A DNA stretch of 64,000 bases from Erythroxylum novogranatense (taxonomy: Eukaryota > Streptophyta > Magnoliopsida > Malpighiales > Erythroxylaceae). The stretch spans positions 10,853,460 through 10,917,459 of the forward strand of contig CM057233.1 of the NCBI GenBank assembly GCA_029891385.1, given 5' to 3'. Position 1 is the stretch's first letter; each line of letters begins with the position of its first letter. The notes under the pieces are model-generated. The model saw nothing but the letters and a program-made list of their open reading frames with translations, searched no databases and was not told the DNA's origin. Positions 43,542 through 56,253 of this stretch are shown in pieces. The position numbers were made by a program, and so were the translations under genes.

Positions 43542-45467
43542 GCAAGTGGGCTTTCATTTTAAGAGGCAACCCACGACACTTAAGAGAAAAGAAGGAAAGA
43601 ATAAGAGAATAAGAGAGAAGAGAGAAGGGAGAGCAAGCTTCGGTGGAGAAAAAAATGGGAGAAAGCTATGCCTCATTTTTTCTACCACTTGAAGAGAGAT
43701 TTTGATGTCATTCCAAGAGAGAAAAAGGTGGAGGATGAAGAGAGCTTCACCTTGAACCAAGAAAATCCGAAAATAGAGGAGAAATGAGGTAAGAGCAATT
43801 TTTAAGATTTGAGTTTCTCTTGAAGTTTTAGTTTAGAATTATGGAAAATGGTATGGGTTTGTAGAGTATGAAGTCAATTTTGGTGATTTCTAAGTATTAT
43901 GGGTTTAATTTTGGATGAAAATTAATTAGGGTTATGCCCAATTTTATTAATTGAGGTTTTTAAAAATTGGTGATTTAGATGGCTTGATTATGTGTGGAAT
44001 TAGTGTCTTCTAAGTTCAATATTAAGGATTATGTTATTTGTGAGGTCGAATTTGTGTGACATTAGTGTAGGGAATTTTCAATTGAAAGAAAGAAATACGC
44101 AATGGTCAAATTGAAGCATTGGACAAGCTTCAAGTATGGAAATGAGGTGGGTACCTGTTTATAATAGATTTATAAGCCACTACTACTTTCCTTAAACAAA
44201 GAGATTTTCTGATTTCAATTGCATCATAAATGTTGCATCATTGTATGAATGATTTGAAAAATCATTATTGATTCAATACATGAACTTTTAATGAATTGCA
44301 AAATACATTTGTGTTATTCCTCGAAAGATTTCATGGCATTTTGTGTATTCGGAAAAGAGAATTCGATAAATTAATTTAAGCATGGTTATGTGATTGTGAT
44401 TGGGCGAGAGAGAACCTATTTCGTTAAGTCACATGCACGTTGACCCCCCTAGCCTTCTCCCGGCTGCCCGTTTGTGGCCCACGAGATCCGAAAATGGACT
44501 CGTAGTGTTTACGGTAAACTTCGATTTTCGTCGTGTTTATGGAACTCTTGAGCCGTTATGTGTGCATTTGCATTGTGAAGTGTTATGATTGATGCATTCA
44601 TGTTTTGGAAATTATGATTTCGACCACTGCGAGAAAAGAACTTTTGAAAATGTGCATTATGGGTTTCAAACAAAGTTTCTGCAAGAAAAGAAAAGAAAAA
44701 CATTTTAAAAAGGTTTTGCTTATTTATTTGTTATAAACTGTTACCCACGAGCTATAAGCTCACCCCCTTCATTCCCATCCACAGGTGATGAGAAGAAGAT
44801 CGGGTAAAGAAAAGTGAAGGTTTCCATTTGTATGTGTTCATATGGTATAATTTGTTTAGCTAAGTGATCGCTAAGAAATTTAGAATTTTTGTGTATTCAT
44901 TTTTGAGAATGTATTCTGAATTCTGGACATATGTATTGGATTAATTTATGGATTTGTATATGGAATAGTAAAATGAATTATGATTCGAGTTATGGATTTT
45001 GTGTATGGAAATTGGGTATATGATTGTGATGGTTGGTCTGAAATATTTAAAGTGCTAATCATTTGAGAATTGATGGTATTTAAATTGGAATGTGCGCGAT
45101 TTTAAGGAAATGAAAAGTGAGAGTTTAAATCGATGAGATATGATTGTATATGAAGAAGCAAATAAATTGAGTTTGAGTGCGAATGATTTCAATTGGATAT
45201 TGAAGTCACTTTGTAAGAGATGGAATGGAAATGAAAGAAAGAAAAAAAAAGTACTCGGATTTGGATTAGTTTAGACTGATAGTCTTAAGGTTTCCAACGC
45301 GATGCTTTTCCTAAAATATTTGTTCACGGATGTGGAATAAATTGGTTTCGTTCGATTTGATCCGATGTTTGATTCGCTTATGATTTTGCTTCCGCCTTGT
45401 GTTCCTTGATTCGATTTGCTTTCATATCGTATTCGTTTCTATTTTTTGATTGGATCGGGTCCCAATA

Positions 45468-46091
45468 TTTGTGGTATCAGAGCCCATTAATATGATCTTA
45501 CTTGGGTGTATGTGTATGAGTAAGAAATGGATAAGAGTTAGCGAATGGATGTGATTGAATTAGTGAGAATGTGATAGTGATGTGAATGACCTAACACGTA
45601 TTTGGAGTATAAGAATGTTTTGATTAAGGTGTTGAAAGCATGCTTGATGAGAAAAGAATGTGATAATGGAGATTAAGGTTCGAATTTCACGCTGAATTTG
45701 GATGAATTCCTTTCGGATATATATATGTGAGATGTAGTATAAGATATGTGAAAGATGAGTTGAATGATAGAGATATAGATATAGATATATATATATATAT
45801 ATATATATATAAAGGATTAAATTGAATGGTATTGGTCCATATTAAGGTTATTAAGAGTTGGACCATTGACTTGTGTAAATTTGTTAAGAAATATTGATGT
45901 GATATGATCTTGGTGGTATTTGATACAAGAAGTGATAAATTGTGACTAAGTTGAGAAATATGTATGATGAGGAATTAGTTAAGAAAGGGATTGAATATGA
46001 TTATTTCGAAGAAATTATTTGAGAAAATAAGTTACTTGGTGATTATTAGATAGGAATTTTGAGGGCGAAATTCTTTTAAGAGGGGGAGAAT
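45468..46091 (+). other. Miniature internal domain of element G
   Basis: It contains the primer-binding site (45472-45485), AT-rich non-coding sequence, a (TA)n microsatellite at 45785-45810, and the polypurine tract at 46078-46090. No ORF above about 40 codons with recognisable retrotransposon sequence was seen. Confidence 0.85.
45768..45813 (+). repeat. AGATAT then (TA)n microsatellite
   Basis: Three AGATAT units followed by about 13 TA dinucleotides, within the G interior. Confidence 0.9.
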
Positions 46092-49000
46092 TATTAGACC
46101 CCGAACTTTCGGTGGAAATTAGGAATATTAAAATGAATTCAATGAGTGTTTTCGGATATGAATTGTGTTATAGATGTTATTGTGCTTAAAGGAGATTGAT
46201 GAGAAATGAAGTGATTGATTTTGATGACTTTGAAATTTGAGTAGAGTTGTATGAGTTATGAAAGTCAAAATGAACTAGTTGATTGAAATGGAAGTTGAAA
46301 AGCAAGAAATAATTAATGAAAGTGTTATATTTTGAAGAAAATAGAAAGTTTGATTTGAAAGTTGACTTTTTGATTTAGGCAGAATTTGAGGAAATGATCT
46401 TCATGAAATTGTAGCTTATGTTAAGAGCTTTTCGTAGCCATAAAGTATGATATTTTTCGATGTCGGAATTGAAAGTTATAATCTTTGAAAGTTAAGTGTA
46501 TTTTTCTTTGGTTTTGGAAAATGCTCTAAGTGTAGGATTGTACATGTTGTGTTTTGAGGCGATTTCCGTACTGATGAGGTTTGAATTGGAGTAAATGGTC
46601 TACATGAAAGTTATAGAGAAATTGAATAGCTTTAAAATGATGTATAATATGCGATTCTTGGTTGTGGAGGTTGAAATATATGATAATGTGAAATTTGGAT
46701 ATTGCTTAGGTGATTAGCTATCAGGACAGAAACTTTGATTGAAACATTGACTTAGATAGAGGTTGAAGTTGCTTTGGAGTTCTTCATGAACATTGTAGAG
46801 CTTGTTTTTATCTTTCCGTTGATATAAAGCACGAAAATATTGGACAAGGGAGTAGAAAGTTATGATTATTAGAAGTTTTGATATTGTTTAATGTGAAGCT
46901 GATCGACCAGTCACTTTATGTGAAGTTTTTGACCCATTTAGAGGTCTATCTGATGTTTAAGGCCTTAATGAAAGTAGTAGAGGGTTCTTTTACCATTCTA
47001 TAGACACTGAGTTTGTCAAATTTAGAGTTATGGATCAAAAGTTATGATGTTTACAAGTGTTGGTACTGTTGAGGAATTTATCGATCGGTCACATTGTAGC
47101 AAACTTTTGACCCCTTTAGTGACTGAGCTTGCCTTTGAGTCCTTCTTGAAAATGGTAGATCTCTCTTTTATCTTTCCAACGAAACAAACCGTGTCTGATT
47201 TGGAGCTCGGAGTCAAAAGTTATGAATGTTTGAAGTCTGATAGGTCGGATCGCGCGGCCGATCGCTCGGCAGCGAGCACCCGCACGGGCGATGGTCGATC
47301 GGCCCGCGGGGTGGATTTCCAGCCGACCGACTTCTCTTCCTTCTTTTGACCATAACTTCTTCGTCCGACATCCGATTGATCCTATTTTTGAAGCGTTGGA
47401 TTCCTAAGACATTTTTCTATCTTTCCATACTATATTTATTGGTTTTAGCATTAAATGGAAAAAGATCAACCTGATCTAAGTGAGCTGACCTGTGAAAAAG
47501 GTCCTAACAGTGTTCAGTATTTTGGTTATATCTTGATCACTAGAGCTCGGATTGAGTTGATTCTTGTTGGTAATAAAAATAGAGACATGGGGCTACAAAT
47601 GTTATGAAGGAGCCGAGCTATAATTTATCCTCTAAGACTTCCAAATTCAGGTCGGAAGTTAGGTGTAGTGTTCAGCCTCGGGTCTGAAGAACAAACTTCA
47701 GTATTTTGGAGATATCTTGAGTTATAGAGTTCCAAACGATCTGATTCTTGAAGCGATGGATTCGTAAGACATAGAGGGACATTTCTCTAAAGTTTTTAAG
47801 GCAAAAAGGAAGGGGCAATTTTGGAAGTTTACTTAAAAAGTTAAGTTTTAAGCTTATGAGTAAGGACAAATGGGTCAATTTTCAGCCATTTAATGACATG
47901 GAACTATAAATGGGTTGTCATTTTAAGAGGCAACCCACGACACTTAAGAGAAAAGAAGGAAAGAAATAAGAGAATAAGAGAGAAGAGAGAAGGGAGAGCA
48001 AGCTTCGGTGGAGAAAAAAAGGGGAGAAAGCTAGTGCTCGATTTTTCTACCACTTGAAGAGAGATTTTGATGTCATTCCAAGAGAGAAAAAGGTGGAGGA
48101 TGAAGAGAGCTTCACCTTGAACCAAGAAAATCTAAAAATAGAGGAGAAATGAGGTAAGAGCAATTTTTAAGATTTGAGTTTCTCTTGAAGTTTTGGTTTA
48201 GAATTATAGAAAATGGTATGGGTTTGTGGAGTATGAAGTCAATTTTGGTGATTGCTAAGTATTATGGGTTTAATTTTGGATGGAAATTAATTAGGGTTAT
48301 GCCTAATTTTATTAATTGGGGTTTTTGAAAATTGGTGATTTAGATGACTTGATTATGTGCGGAATTAGTGTCTTCTAAGTTTAATATTAAGGATTATGTT
48401 ATTTATGAGGTCGAATTTGTGTGACATTGGTGTAGGGAATTTTCAATTGAAAGAAAGAAAGCCGCAATGGTCAAATTGAAGCATTGGACAAGCTTCAAGC
48501 ATGGAAATGAGGTGGGTACCTGTTTATAATAGATTTATAAGCCACTACTGCTTTCCTTAAACAAAGAGATTTTCTGATTTCAATTGCATCATAAATGTTG
48601 CATCATTGTATGAATGGTTTGAAAAATCATTATTGATTCAATACATGAACTTTTGATGAATTGCAAAATACATTTGTGTTATGCCTCGAAAGATTTCATG
48701 GCATTTCGTGTATTCGGAAAAGAGCATTCGATAAATTGATTTAAGCATGGTTATGTGATTGTGATTGGGCGAGAGAGAACCTATTTCGTTAAGTCACGTG
48801 CACGTTGACCCCCTAGCCTTCTCCCGGCTGCCCATTTGTGGCCCACGAGATCTGAAAATGGACTCGTCGTGTTTACGGTAAACTTCAGTTTCCGTCGTGT
48901 TTATGGAACTCTTGAGCCGTTATGTGTGCATTTGCATTGTGAAGTGTTATGATTGATGCATTCATGTTTTGGAAATTATGATTTCGACCATTGCGAGAAA

Positions 49001-49831
49001 AGAACTTTTGAAAATGTGCATTATTGGTTTCAAACAAAGTTTCTGCAAGAAAAGAAAAGAAAAACATTTTTAAAAGGTTTTGTTTATTTATTTGTTATAA
49101 ACTGTTACCCACGAGCTATAAGCTCACCCCCTTCATTCCCATCCACAGGTGATGAGAAGAAGATCGGGTAAAGAAAAGTGAAGGTTTCCATTTGTATGTG
49201 TTCATATGGTATAATTTGTTTAGCTAAGTGATCGCTAAGAAATTTAGAATTGTTGTGTATTCATTTTGAGAATGTATTCTGAATTCTGGACATATGTATT
49301 GGATTAAGTTATGGATTTGTATATGAAATAGTAAAATGAATTATGATTCGAGTTATGGAAATTGGGTATATGATTGTGATGGTTGGTCTGAAATATTTAA
49401 AGTGCTAATCATTTGAGAATTGATGGTATTTAAATTGGAATGTGCGCGATTTTATGGAAATGAAAAGTGAGAGTTTAAATCGATGAGATATGATTGTATA
49501 TGAAGAAGCAAATAAATTGAGTTTGAGTGTGAATGATTTCAATTAGATATTGAAGTCACTTTGTAAGAGATGGATTGGAAATGAAAGAAAGAAAAAAAAT
49601 GTACTCGGATTTGGATTAGTTTAGACTGATAGTCTTAAGGTTTCCAACGCGATGCTTTTCCTAAAATATTTGTTCACGGATGTGGAATAAATTGGTTTCG
49701 TTCGATTTGATCCGATGTTTGATTCGCTTATGATTTTGCTTCCGCCTTGTGTTCCTTGATTCGATTTGCTTTCATATCGTATTCGTTTTCGTTTTTCGAT
49801 TGGGATCCTGTTTCCGGATCAGGTCCCAACA
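46092..49831 (+). repeat. 3' LTR of element G
   Basis: 3740 bp, starting TATTAGACCCCG (the first LTR has TGTTGGACCCCG) and ending GGTCCCAACA. It is strongly similar to the 5' LTR throughout, with scattered substitutions. The splice-like pair is at 48154 and 49148. Confidence 0.92.
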
Positions 49832-49836
49832 GATCT

Positions 49837-50067
49837 CCCATAATTGCCCTTATATTTTTACTTCTTCATTTTCACCTCCACCATACTATACTCTAATTTA
49901 ATCTTCATTACTCCATTTAATACTTCCAATTCTATCAATCTAAGCAATAAATCCTCTAATCATTAACATGTTAATAAACTTTAAACAAACATAATTTATC
50001 TTGACAAACCACATAATCAAATAAATTCAAACTTAATAAAATCACTAAAAAAATTTGGGGCCCAACA
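49837..50067 (-). repeat. Element F, right end
   Basis: AT-rich sequence ending GGGGCCCAACA. It belongs to F because it follows the GATCT copy of G and ends at the TCTAT flank of E gag. The small reading frame at its right edge is E gag running out into F. Confidence 0.78.
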
Positions 50068-50681
50068 TCTATCTTCAATGAACCAAGCAATTCATCTAGC
50101 TTCAGCTTGCTTAAGTCCTTGGCCTCTTGTATTGATGTAACCTTAGGTCTCCATCTTTTCGGTAGATTTTTGAGAATCTTTTTGACATGATAAATTCTCC
50201 CAAGAGCTTTAAGTCCATTAATAATTGTTTGAAATTGTCCAAACATCTGATCAATAGTCTCCTCATCTTTCATCTTGAACAGCTCATAATGATGAACAAG
50301 AATACTGATCTTAGACTCTTTCACTCGATTTGTACCTTCATGTGCAATGGCTACTGTATCCCACATCTCCTTTGCAAATACGCATCCATGAACCTTGTCA
50401 TATTCACTTTTGCTTAAGGCACAACTTAGAAAGAACTTGGCCTTTGAATTCAACTGAAATTGAGCTTTTTGATCAGCTGACCATTTTTCACTAGAGATAA
50501 TATTGCCTTCATCATCTATTGGTGTATATGGACCAATCTCGATGATATCTCAAAGATCAATATATGTAGATTTTATGAAGAGTCGCATCCTATCCTTCCA
50601 ATAATGATAATACTCACTATTGAATGTAGGAGGTCTTGTGACCGAGACACCTTCAGCTATAAAAATATGTGATTCAGCCAT
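50068..50681 (-). pseudogene. Element E gag, N-terminal part
   Basis: The start ATG is at 50681 (minus strand MAESHIFIAEGVSV). A conserved Trp codon near 50545 is TGA (DL-stop-DIIEIG). From 50453 the frame is open through FAKEMWDTVAIAHEGTNRVK and MFGQFQTIINGLKALGR to LKLDELLGSLK, then enters F. The continuation of gag is at 39202 and below. Confidence 0.87.
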
Positions 50682-50725
50682 AGATCTTTGTCTTCACTTT
50701 GTGACAGTGTTTCTTGAAAATCTCG

Positions 50726-50738
50726 CTCTAATACCAGT
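50726..50738 (-). promoter_or_regulatory. Primer-binding site of element E
   Basis: On the minus strand it reads TGGTATTAGAGCG, two bases after the 5' LTR end. Same variant as in element C. Confidence 0.8.
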
Positions 50739-51782
50739 TGAATTAAATCACTTGTTAATAGAAAAATCCGATATGATATATAAACTATACAAGAAGGGGG
50801 ATTGAATTATGTAAATTTTTTTTTGAAAATATTAATCTTTTAAGACTTTTTGAATTTCTTTACGAAAATTCAAATGATTACTAAAACACTTTGCTAAAGT
50901 TGATAAGCAATGCAATCGCAAATAATATTATCTACTCGTCTAACAACAAGAAAATTAAAAGATAAAGGTTAGAGAATAAACGCTGCGATTTTATACCGGT
51001 TCACCCCAAACCTTAGGTTAGGTCCAGTCCTCAGAATTAGTCTGAGATTTTACTATACTCTTCCAACTTTACAAATATTCTTTCTACACTTGTAGAACCT
51101 CTTCGGGTCTCTCTCATAAAGTATTCTTTATCAGTTGTATTAGCCTCTCCAAGCTCTAGCCTTCCTTTCTCTCTCCAAGAAAAGTGTTTTTGAGCTTTAG
51201 GTTACAAATGCATTCGCTTACTTTTTTTCGCACTTTGAATACAGAATTTTTGTTCATGTAAAAGCATTCGTTTTTTTTTATTTTAGTCTTCAACTAAAAC
51301 TAGTATTTATAACCTATGTCTCCAACTATCTTCTTGAAAACTGCTTCTTGAATCTTCTAGAAATGGTCATTACTTGAGTCCTGTAACTAACTCCAACTAA
51401 CTAACTATCTGATGTTCTAGAATATCTTCCTTTTGTATCATCTAGAATAATGTTTCTTCTTTTACTACGTTTCGTTTATTATTCTACTTCATTTATTATA
51501 TCGCTTCGTCTGTTGTTACGCTTTGTCTAGTATCGCACTTCGTCTGGTGTAGCGCTTCATCTAGTATAACGTTTCGTTTGTTGTTTTGCTTCATCTAGTA
51601 TCGTGCTTTATTTGGTGTAGCGCTTCGTCTGACGTTGACTGCGTACCTTCTGAGTTGACTAAGTGTTACTTACATTTTTCTGTATACTTAACAAATTTAT
51701 CAGAACAATTCATACATTTCTAAGGTTATTATTATTTGATTGTCATCAAAATTAATAGAAGTGAAGTCCTCTTGACTCAACA
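50739..51782 (-). repeat. 5' LTR of element E
   Basis: It begins TGAATTAAATCAC on the plus strand and ends GACTCAACA at 51782. It shares the AAGGGGGATTGAAT motif (50793) and the GGTTCACCCCAAACC block (50999-51013) with the A LTRs. Positions 51470-51640 hold irregular repeats around GCTTCGTCTG and CTAGTATCG. The partner LTR of E is not present in the window. Confidence 0.83.
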
Positions 51783-54700
51783 CATACTTCATATTCGTCA
51801 ATGTTCACAAAACATCAGACTTGACATAGCATCCCCTAAATATAAACCAATTGAATTAATCAAGAAAGTTTAAACTTATGAATCAAGAAAACAACTTCTC
51901 GTTATGACTCCTAGGCTTGTGATATATTTCAACGATAAGCCTCATGGGAGCGACATCACGAGTTATACGTTAAGGTTTATGGCTTAAGATCAAACTTATT
52001 CATTAACTGAGCAACTATTTTTTTGGGGTTTGTAATCATATATGTTAGAAGAGAATTCAAAGATGCACTTAAGGACGTGAGAGGAAAAATTATTGGTCAG
52101 CTTTATTTGGTATGGGAATATAAAACGAATAACTTAATTAAATAAAGTTGGAATATTTAATTGAATGGTTTAGATATTGTTATTGAAATTTAAAATTCAT
52201 GTTAGAAGTTTGATATTTAACCTAAATTAATTTTATACTAGTAACAAATATAATAAGTAAACATAAAATATGAATACTTCGCTCCATACATTATTGTAAC
52301 ATATACAAATTATGTAATGTGTTTAGAAGTAAATTATTATTATATTAAAAATATGTGTAAAGATTCACACATGAAAAGTAAACAGAGCCTAATCATTTCA
52401 AAGAGCATAAATGAAACAACCCATTGATATAATTCAGATATTTAAACTATAAGTCAAAGTCATCTTATATCTCATTCAATGATACCGAAGTTCATACCAA
52501 AAATAAGTACAAAAAACCTACTAAATAACAAAACTCACTTACTTCAACTGAAATGCAGAAGAAGTTAGTGAAGCATGTGAAAAAAGAGGATGACGGAGCT
52601 AGAATGAGCTGACGACCAAAGAAGATAACCAAAACAAAGCAAAGAAGACAATGAACAAGATTTTAGCTATGAACCTTAGGTAATTGGAAGAGATCTTAAA
52701 TTAATGCCATGATTGACTCAAGATGTATGAGTGAAGCCACATAAAATATACCATAAAATATTGCATGCCATTCACATTTACTATCTACCAACAACATTAA
52801 TTATGGGTAATTTAGGTTTTACCTAAAGTAGAAATAGTTTCCTATACTGCATATATGTTATCCAGAGGGAAAGGAACAATAGACTCCATAAAGGCTTAGC
52901 TTTAGATAAAATATGCAATGGTAATTAATACTACCTTTTGGATTAGACAAATCCTGAAAAAAAAACTATGCTCACTTTAAGGGGTTTGACCATTGTACAT
53001 TGTTCCTTATTATGATATTAGCTTAAAGCTTAGTTAATATAATTATTTCAATCTCAGAAACATAATGCATCCAATTAGTATTAAACAATTTCAATTTGAA
53101 TTTAATAACATATTTGACACTATAAGTTGTACCGTTCAAATTTAAGTTATGACAACTTTTGGATTACTAAACAACTATAGTGATTCGATCAACAAATATG
53201 TCATTACTACTTCGGCATCATGGTTTATGGAGAACCTTCCAATCTTTTTATGGTACCAAAAGGGTGAGGAAAGTGCCATTGTCAAACCAACTTCTATATA
53301 GATTACATGTAATCTTGAAAAGATGAAATGTAAGAAAATATCCATATTTGAAACAAAGAATTGTATATGAAGGCCTAGTTCTTGTAGGATCATTTAGGTC
53401 AAATCAAAATATTATCACTAAACATAATTGTCTTCCTATCATTCGCAATGAACGGTTCATATTAAAAGCAGTTAATCATATTATAAACTTAACCTTTAGC
53501 AACCAATTTTAACTAGAATTATACCCAAAAAAATGATGATATCAAACTAAAGAATTCTTAAACAAACTAAAAAACACAAAAACACAAAAAATTGTCATAA
53601 CTGAATAAATACTTTTTTTTGAACCTTGAAGGATCTCTCTATGTTAATGCTTATGGTTTTTCAATTATCATGTTGTTATTAGATCTCTTATGATATCATT
53701 ATTCAACTTCCCAATTTATAATTCTTGTAATTCCTTTAGAGGAAGTGGTGTTATAAAAGAAGCAACATGACTCAATTTTCTCTTAGCCACATCAAATTTC
53801 ATAAACATATTCACTATAATTCACAATATCCACATCAAATTTCACCAATCTATAACTTCCATAAGATCTAATTATATTCACAAAACCCACAATAGCAATG
53901 TTAACATAAATTTTAAAAATTCTAAGTCTATTATCCTCGTTAGTGTGTAATAGCCATTATCAGTACAAGATTTTTAGGTTACATGTCATACATCCAGTTT
54001 AATAAACTATCGGGAAGCTCGTTAGTCATCCTCCATCGAATCAAATAAACTTTTTACGTAAAATGAAAACTAAACAAAGTAATGTTCTATTCAATCTCCT
54101 TGAAAATAGAAATTCTACCAACAAATGAGTTCCTACAACTAAGGAATAATCGATAAGATCTTAGTTCCATATGATCTTAGCCAGTAAAATTACAAATCTA
54201 TCCCATACTTAAAGAAATTGAAGAGTGTTATCAAGCAAGCATATGATTGGATGACTTTGATTCTAATGGTTAAGTGGTATAGGAGTGTATATATATATGT
54301 GTGTTTGTGAGAGAGAGTAAAATATGATATGCAACTGATAAAGGATACATTCATCATAAACATAGTAAAAAGAAGAGATTTAGTTACTAAAGTTATGTTA
54401 AAGAAACTATGCAAAACTTATATCTACCTTACTTCTTAGTTTTTCAATCCATCCTCTTTTTGTAATGCAATTAATGAGATTATTTCTAAATTCTTGCTAT
54501 CAAATTAATACACATATTAAATTCTCTTATTAGTTCTTTGCCAAGATAGTGATAACATATTAGTTGGATTAGCCTTATGTCCATTACCACTATTTTTTGT
54601 AAATCTTTATGCATGTCATTCTTAAGCTCTTTTAAGGACTTCAATGATATGAAACAAATAAGATTCATTAGAAAGCATCGTAGCAGGAAAAGGAGATAAG

Positions 54701-56248
54701 AATCAAAATTATAAAATCTTCCCTAAATTTTAGTTATATTCTATTTATATAATTAGATTACAATTATAATTCTAGAAGAATCATTTATGTCGACTACGCA
54801 AGGTAAAAATATATTTGTTTTGAAAATATTTTTTATATGTTTAGTACTCTTTATTTTTATTAAGTGTCAAAATGTCTTTAATAAATAAAGCTTTAATCCT
54901 CTATTTTCTTGTTCTTGCTTATAAACTTAAAAGAAGTCCAACAATCTTGTGTCAGTTTTAACTATTTGTGGTTAACTAAGATTTTCTAATTATTCACGCT
55001 TGAGTAAATATATACTAGTTTTGATTTCTCCATCTAAAAAGAGAATAGAATACTTAACTAATTCATTTGTTGATCCTATTAGAGTTGTTTATAATCTCAA
55101 AATTGTTTGCTTAGTGAACAACTTATGCTTATAACTCACAATGCTATTTGTTACAATCCAAATATTATACAAATCTATCTATTAATGTAAGAGAGAAAGA
55201 ACAACATAAATTCCACATTGACCATTAGAATGAACCCCATCAATGTTCTTCTAATCAACATAATAAGAGTACTATGCATGAAAACCTAATTTAATAACTC
55301 CTAATGTTCTAGCAAAACAAATATTAAGCATATTAAAAATGTTATTTTTAGATACTTGTGATAGCATGCATGACCCTGATGATCATGCTCATAGGCATAA
55401 AGAGCTCTTGGACCTATACAATGCATAAGTTGAAATCAAGTTTAAGGCCTTCTCCTCTACGTTAACAAGAGTAGTGGAATACTTATTATGGACATTGCAT
55501 CCTATGTCAACTACCACATTCCAATTTGACTATTAAATTCATCTCACACTTTGTTTGTAATAAGCACAAACTAATGGACCTTATCTATTTGATATCAATA
55601 ACTCAAACAAAAGAAGAAAATATGAGATTGTTTAGAATGCTCAACCCAATTTCCAATTTTGAATATGAGTGTAGCAACCTTCATAAATAAATAAACACCT
55701 ACACAATCCTTATCTAATTTTATGAAAAAAGAATGGCTTTCAAATTTCAAACAAGTACAAGTCAAATTACAAAGTACCTCAATTTAGAAGATGCGAAGCA
55801 AAATTTGAGAAGCTTATATGGTAAAAGTAATAAACAAGAAAAAGTGGTGCATCTTCACTATACGATGAAGAGAACAAAGAACTAGGGAAGAACAAGCTAA
55901 GGATGAAAGCAAAGGAAAGAATTATGAAGAGCTTTTAAGGTTCAACACCTCACTAAGTAGTGTAGTTGACATCTAAACTTAACATAATGATTTTTTTTTA
56001 TAAAAAATATAATAAAACAAAAAACGTATATCTTAAAATTTTCTCAACTAGAGATATATATCTAAAAGTTAATTTACTAAGTGAACCCTTTGACAATTTC
56101 AACTACTATTTTGTTTACTTTAAATCCTAACGATATAATCATCCACCACCCTCAATTTACTAAGCATAAAAAAGATCTTTTACATTATGATTCAAATAAA
56201 TCAAATAAATAGATATCTAAATCCAGCACCTTATCAAAGACGTAAATG
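51783..56248. other. AT-rich intergenic region, no gene recognised
   Basis: About 4.5 kb of non-repetitive-looking AT-rich sequence. The longest reading frames (53175-53393, 54190-54414, 54486-54668) are under 80 codons, have no recognised motif and no neighbouring homologous blocks, and are best taken as chance. A short TA/TG/GA microsatellite occurs at 54290-54318. It may include old unrecognisable transposon debris. Confidence 0.6.
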
Positions 56249-56253
56249 ATAGC

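Larger units (their letters stand above)
41532..45467 (+). repeat. 5' LTR of element G
   Basis: It contains a TATA box (CTATAAAA, 43534-43541), a purine-rich transcribed leader (about 43560-43780), and a GAG/GTAAGA donor-like site at 43789. The CTTCTCCCGGCTGCCCG block is near 44456, with an ACAG/GTGATGAG acceptor-like site at 44784. A 190-bp tandem duplication (42951-43140 and 43141-43330) is present only in this LTR and explains most of the length difference from the 3' LTR. The inner end reads CCCAATA instead of CCCAACA. Confidence 0.92.
41532..49831 (+). mobile_element. Element G: complete non-autonomous retrotransposon with giant LTRs
   Basis: 8300 bp, bounded by a perfect GATCT duplication. 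The 5' LTR is 41532-45467 (3936 bp) and the 3' LTR 46092-49831 (3740 bp). A Met-tRNA primer-binding site follows the 5' LTR (TGGTATCAGAGCC at 45472). A purine tract (AAGAGGGGGAGAA, 46078-46090) precedes the 3' LTR, so orientation is plus. Only 624 bp lie between the LTRs, with no ORF and no gag or pol similarity. It must rely on proteins of another element. LTR length and primer site would fit a gypsy Tekay/Del relative, but that is inference. Confidence 0.92.
39203..50067 (-). mobile_element. Element F: long solo LTR, minus strand, hosting element G
   Basis: Plus-strand ends are TGTTGGACCCC (39203) and GGGGCCCAACA (50067). The flanking five bases TGTAT (39198-39202) and TCTAT (50068-50072) differ at one base. 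Without G the length is about 2560 bp (39203-41531 plus 49837-50067). Landmarks shared with D and G in reverse orientation are a GGGAGAAGCC block near 40199, a GTGGGTACACG-like block near 40572-40586, and a GTGATGAGC splice-like site near 39841. No pol or primer site was seen, so it is read as a solo LTR. Confidence 0.8.

Noticed and set aside
53175..54668. Three small minus-strand frames in the intergenic region
   Set aside because: Short, no motifs, no splice-compatible neighbours and no codon bias visible; kept as unannotated intergenic DNA.
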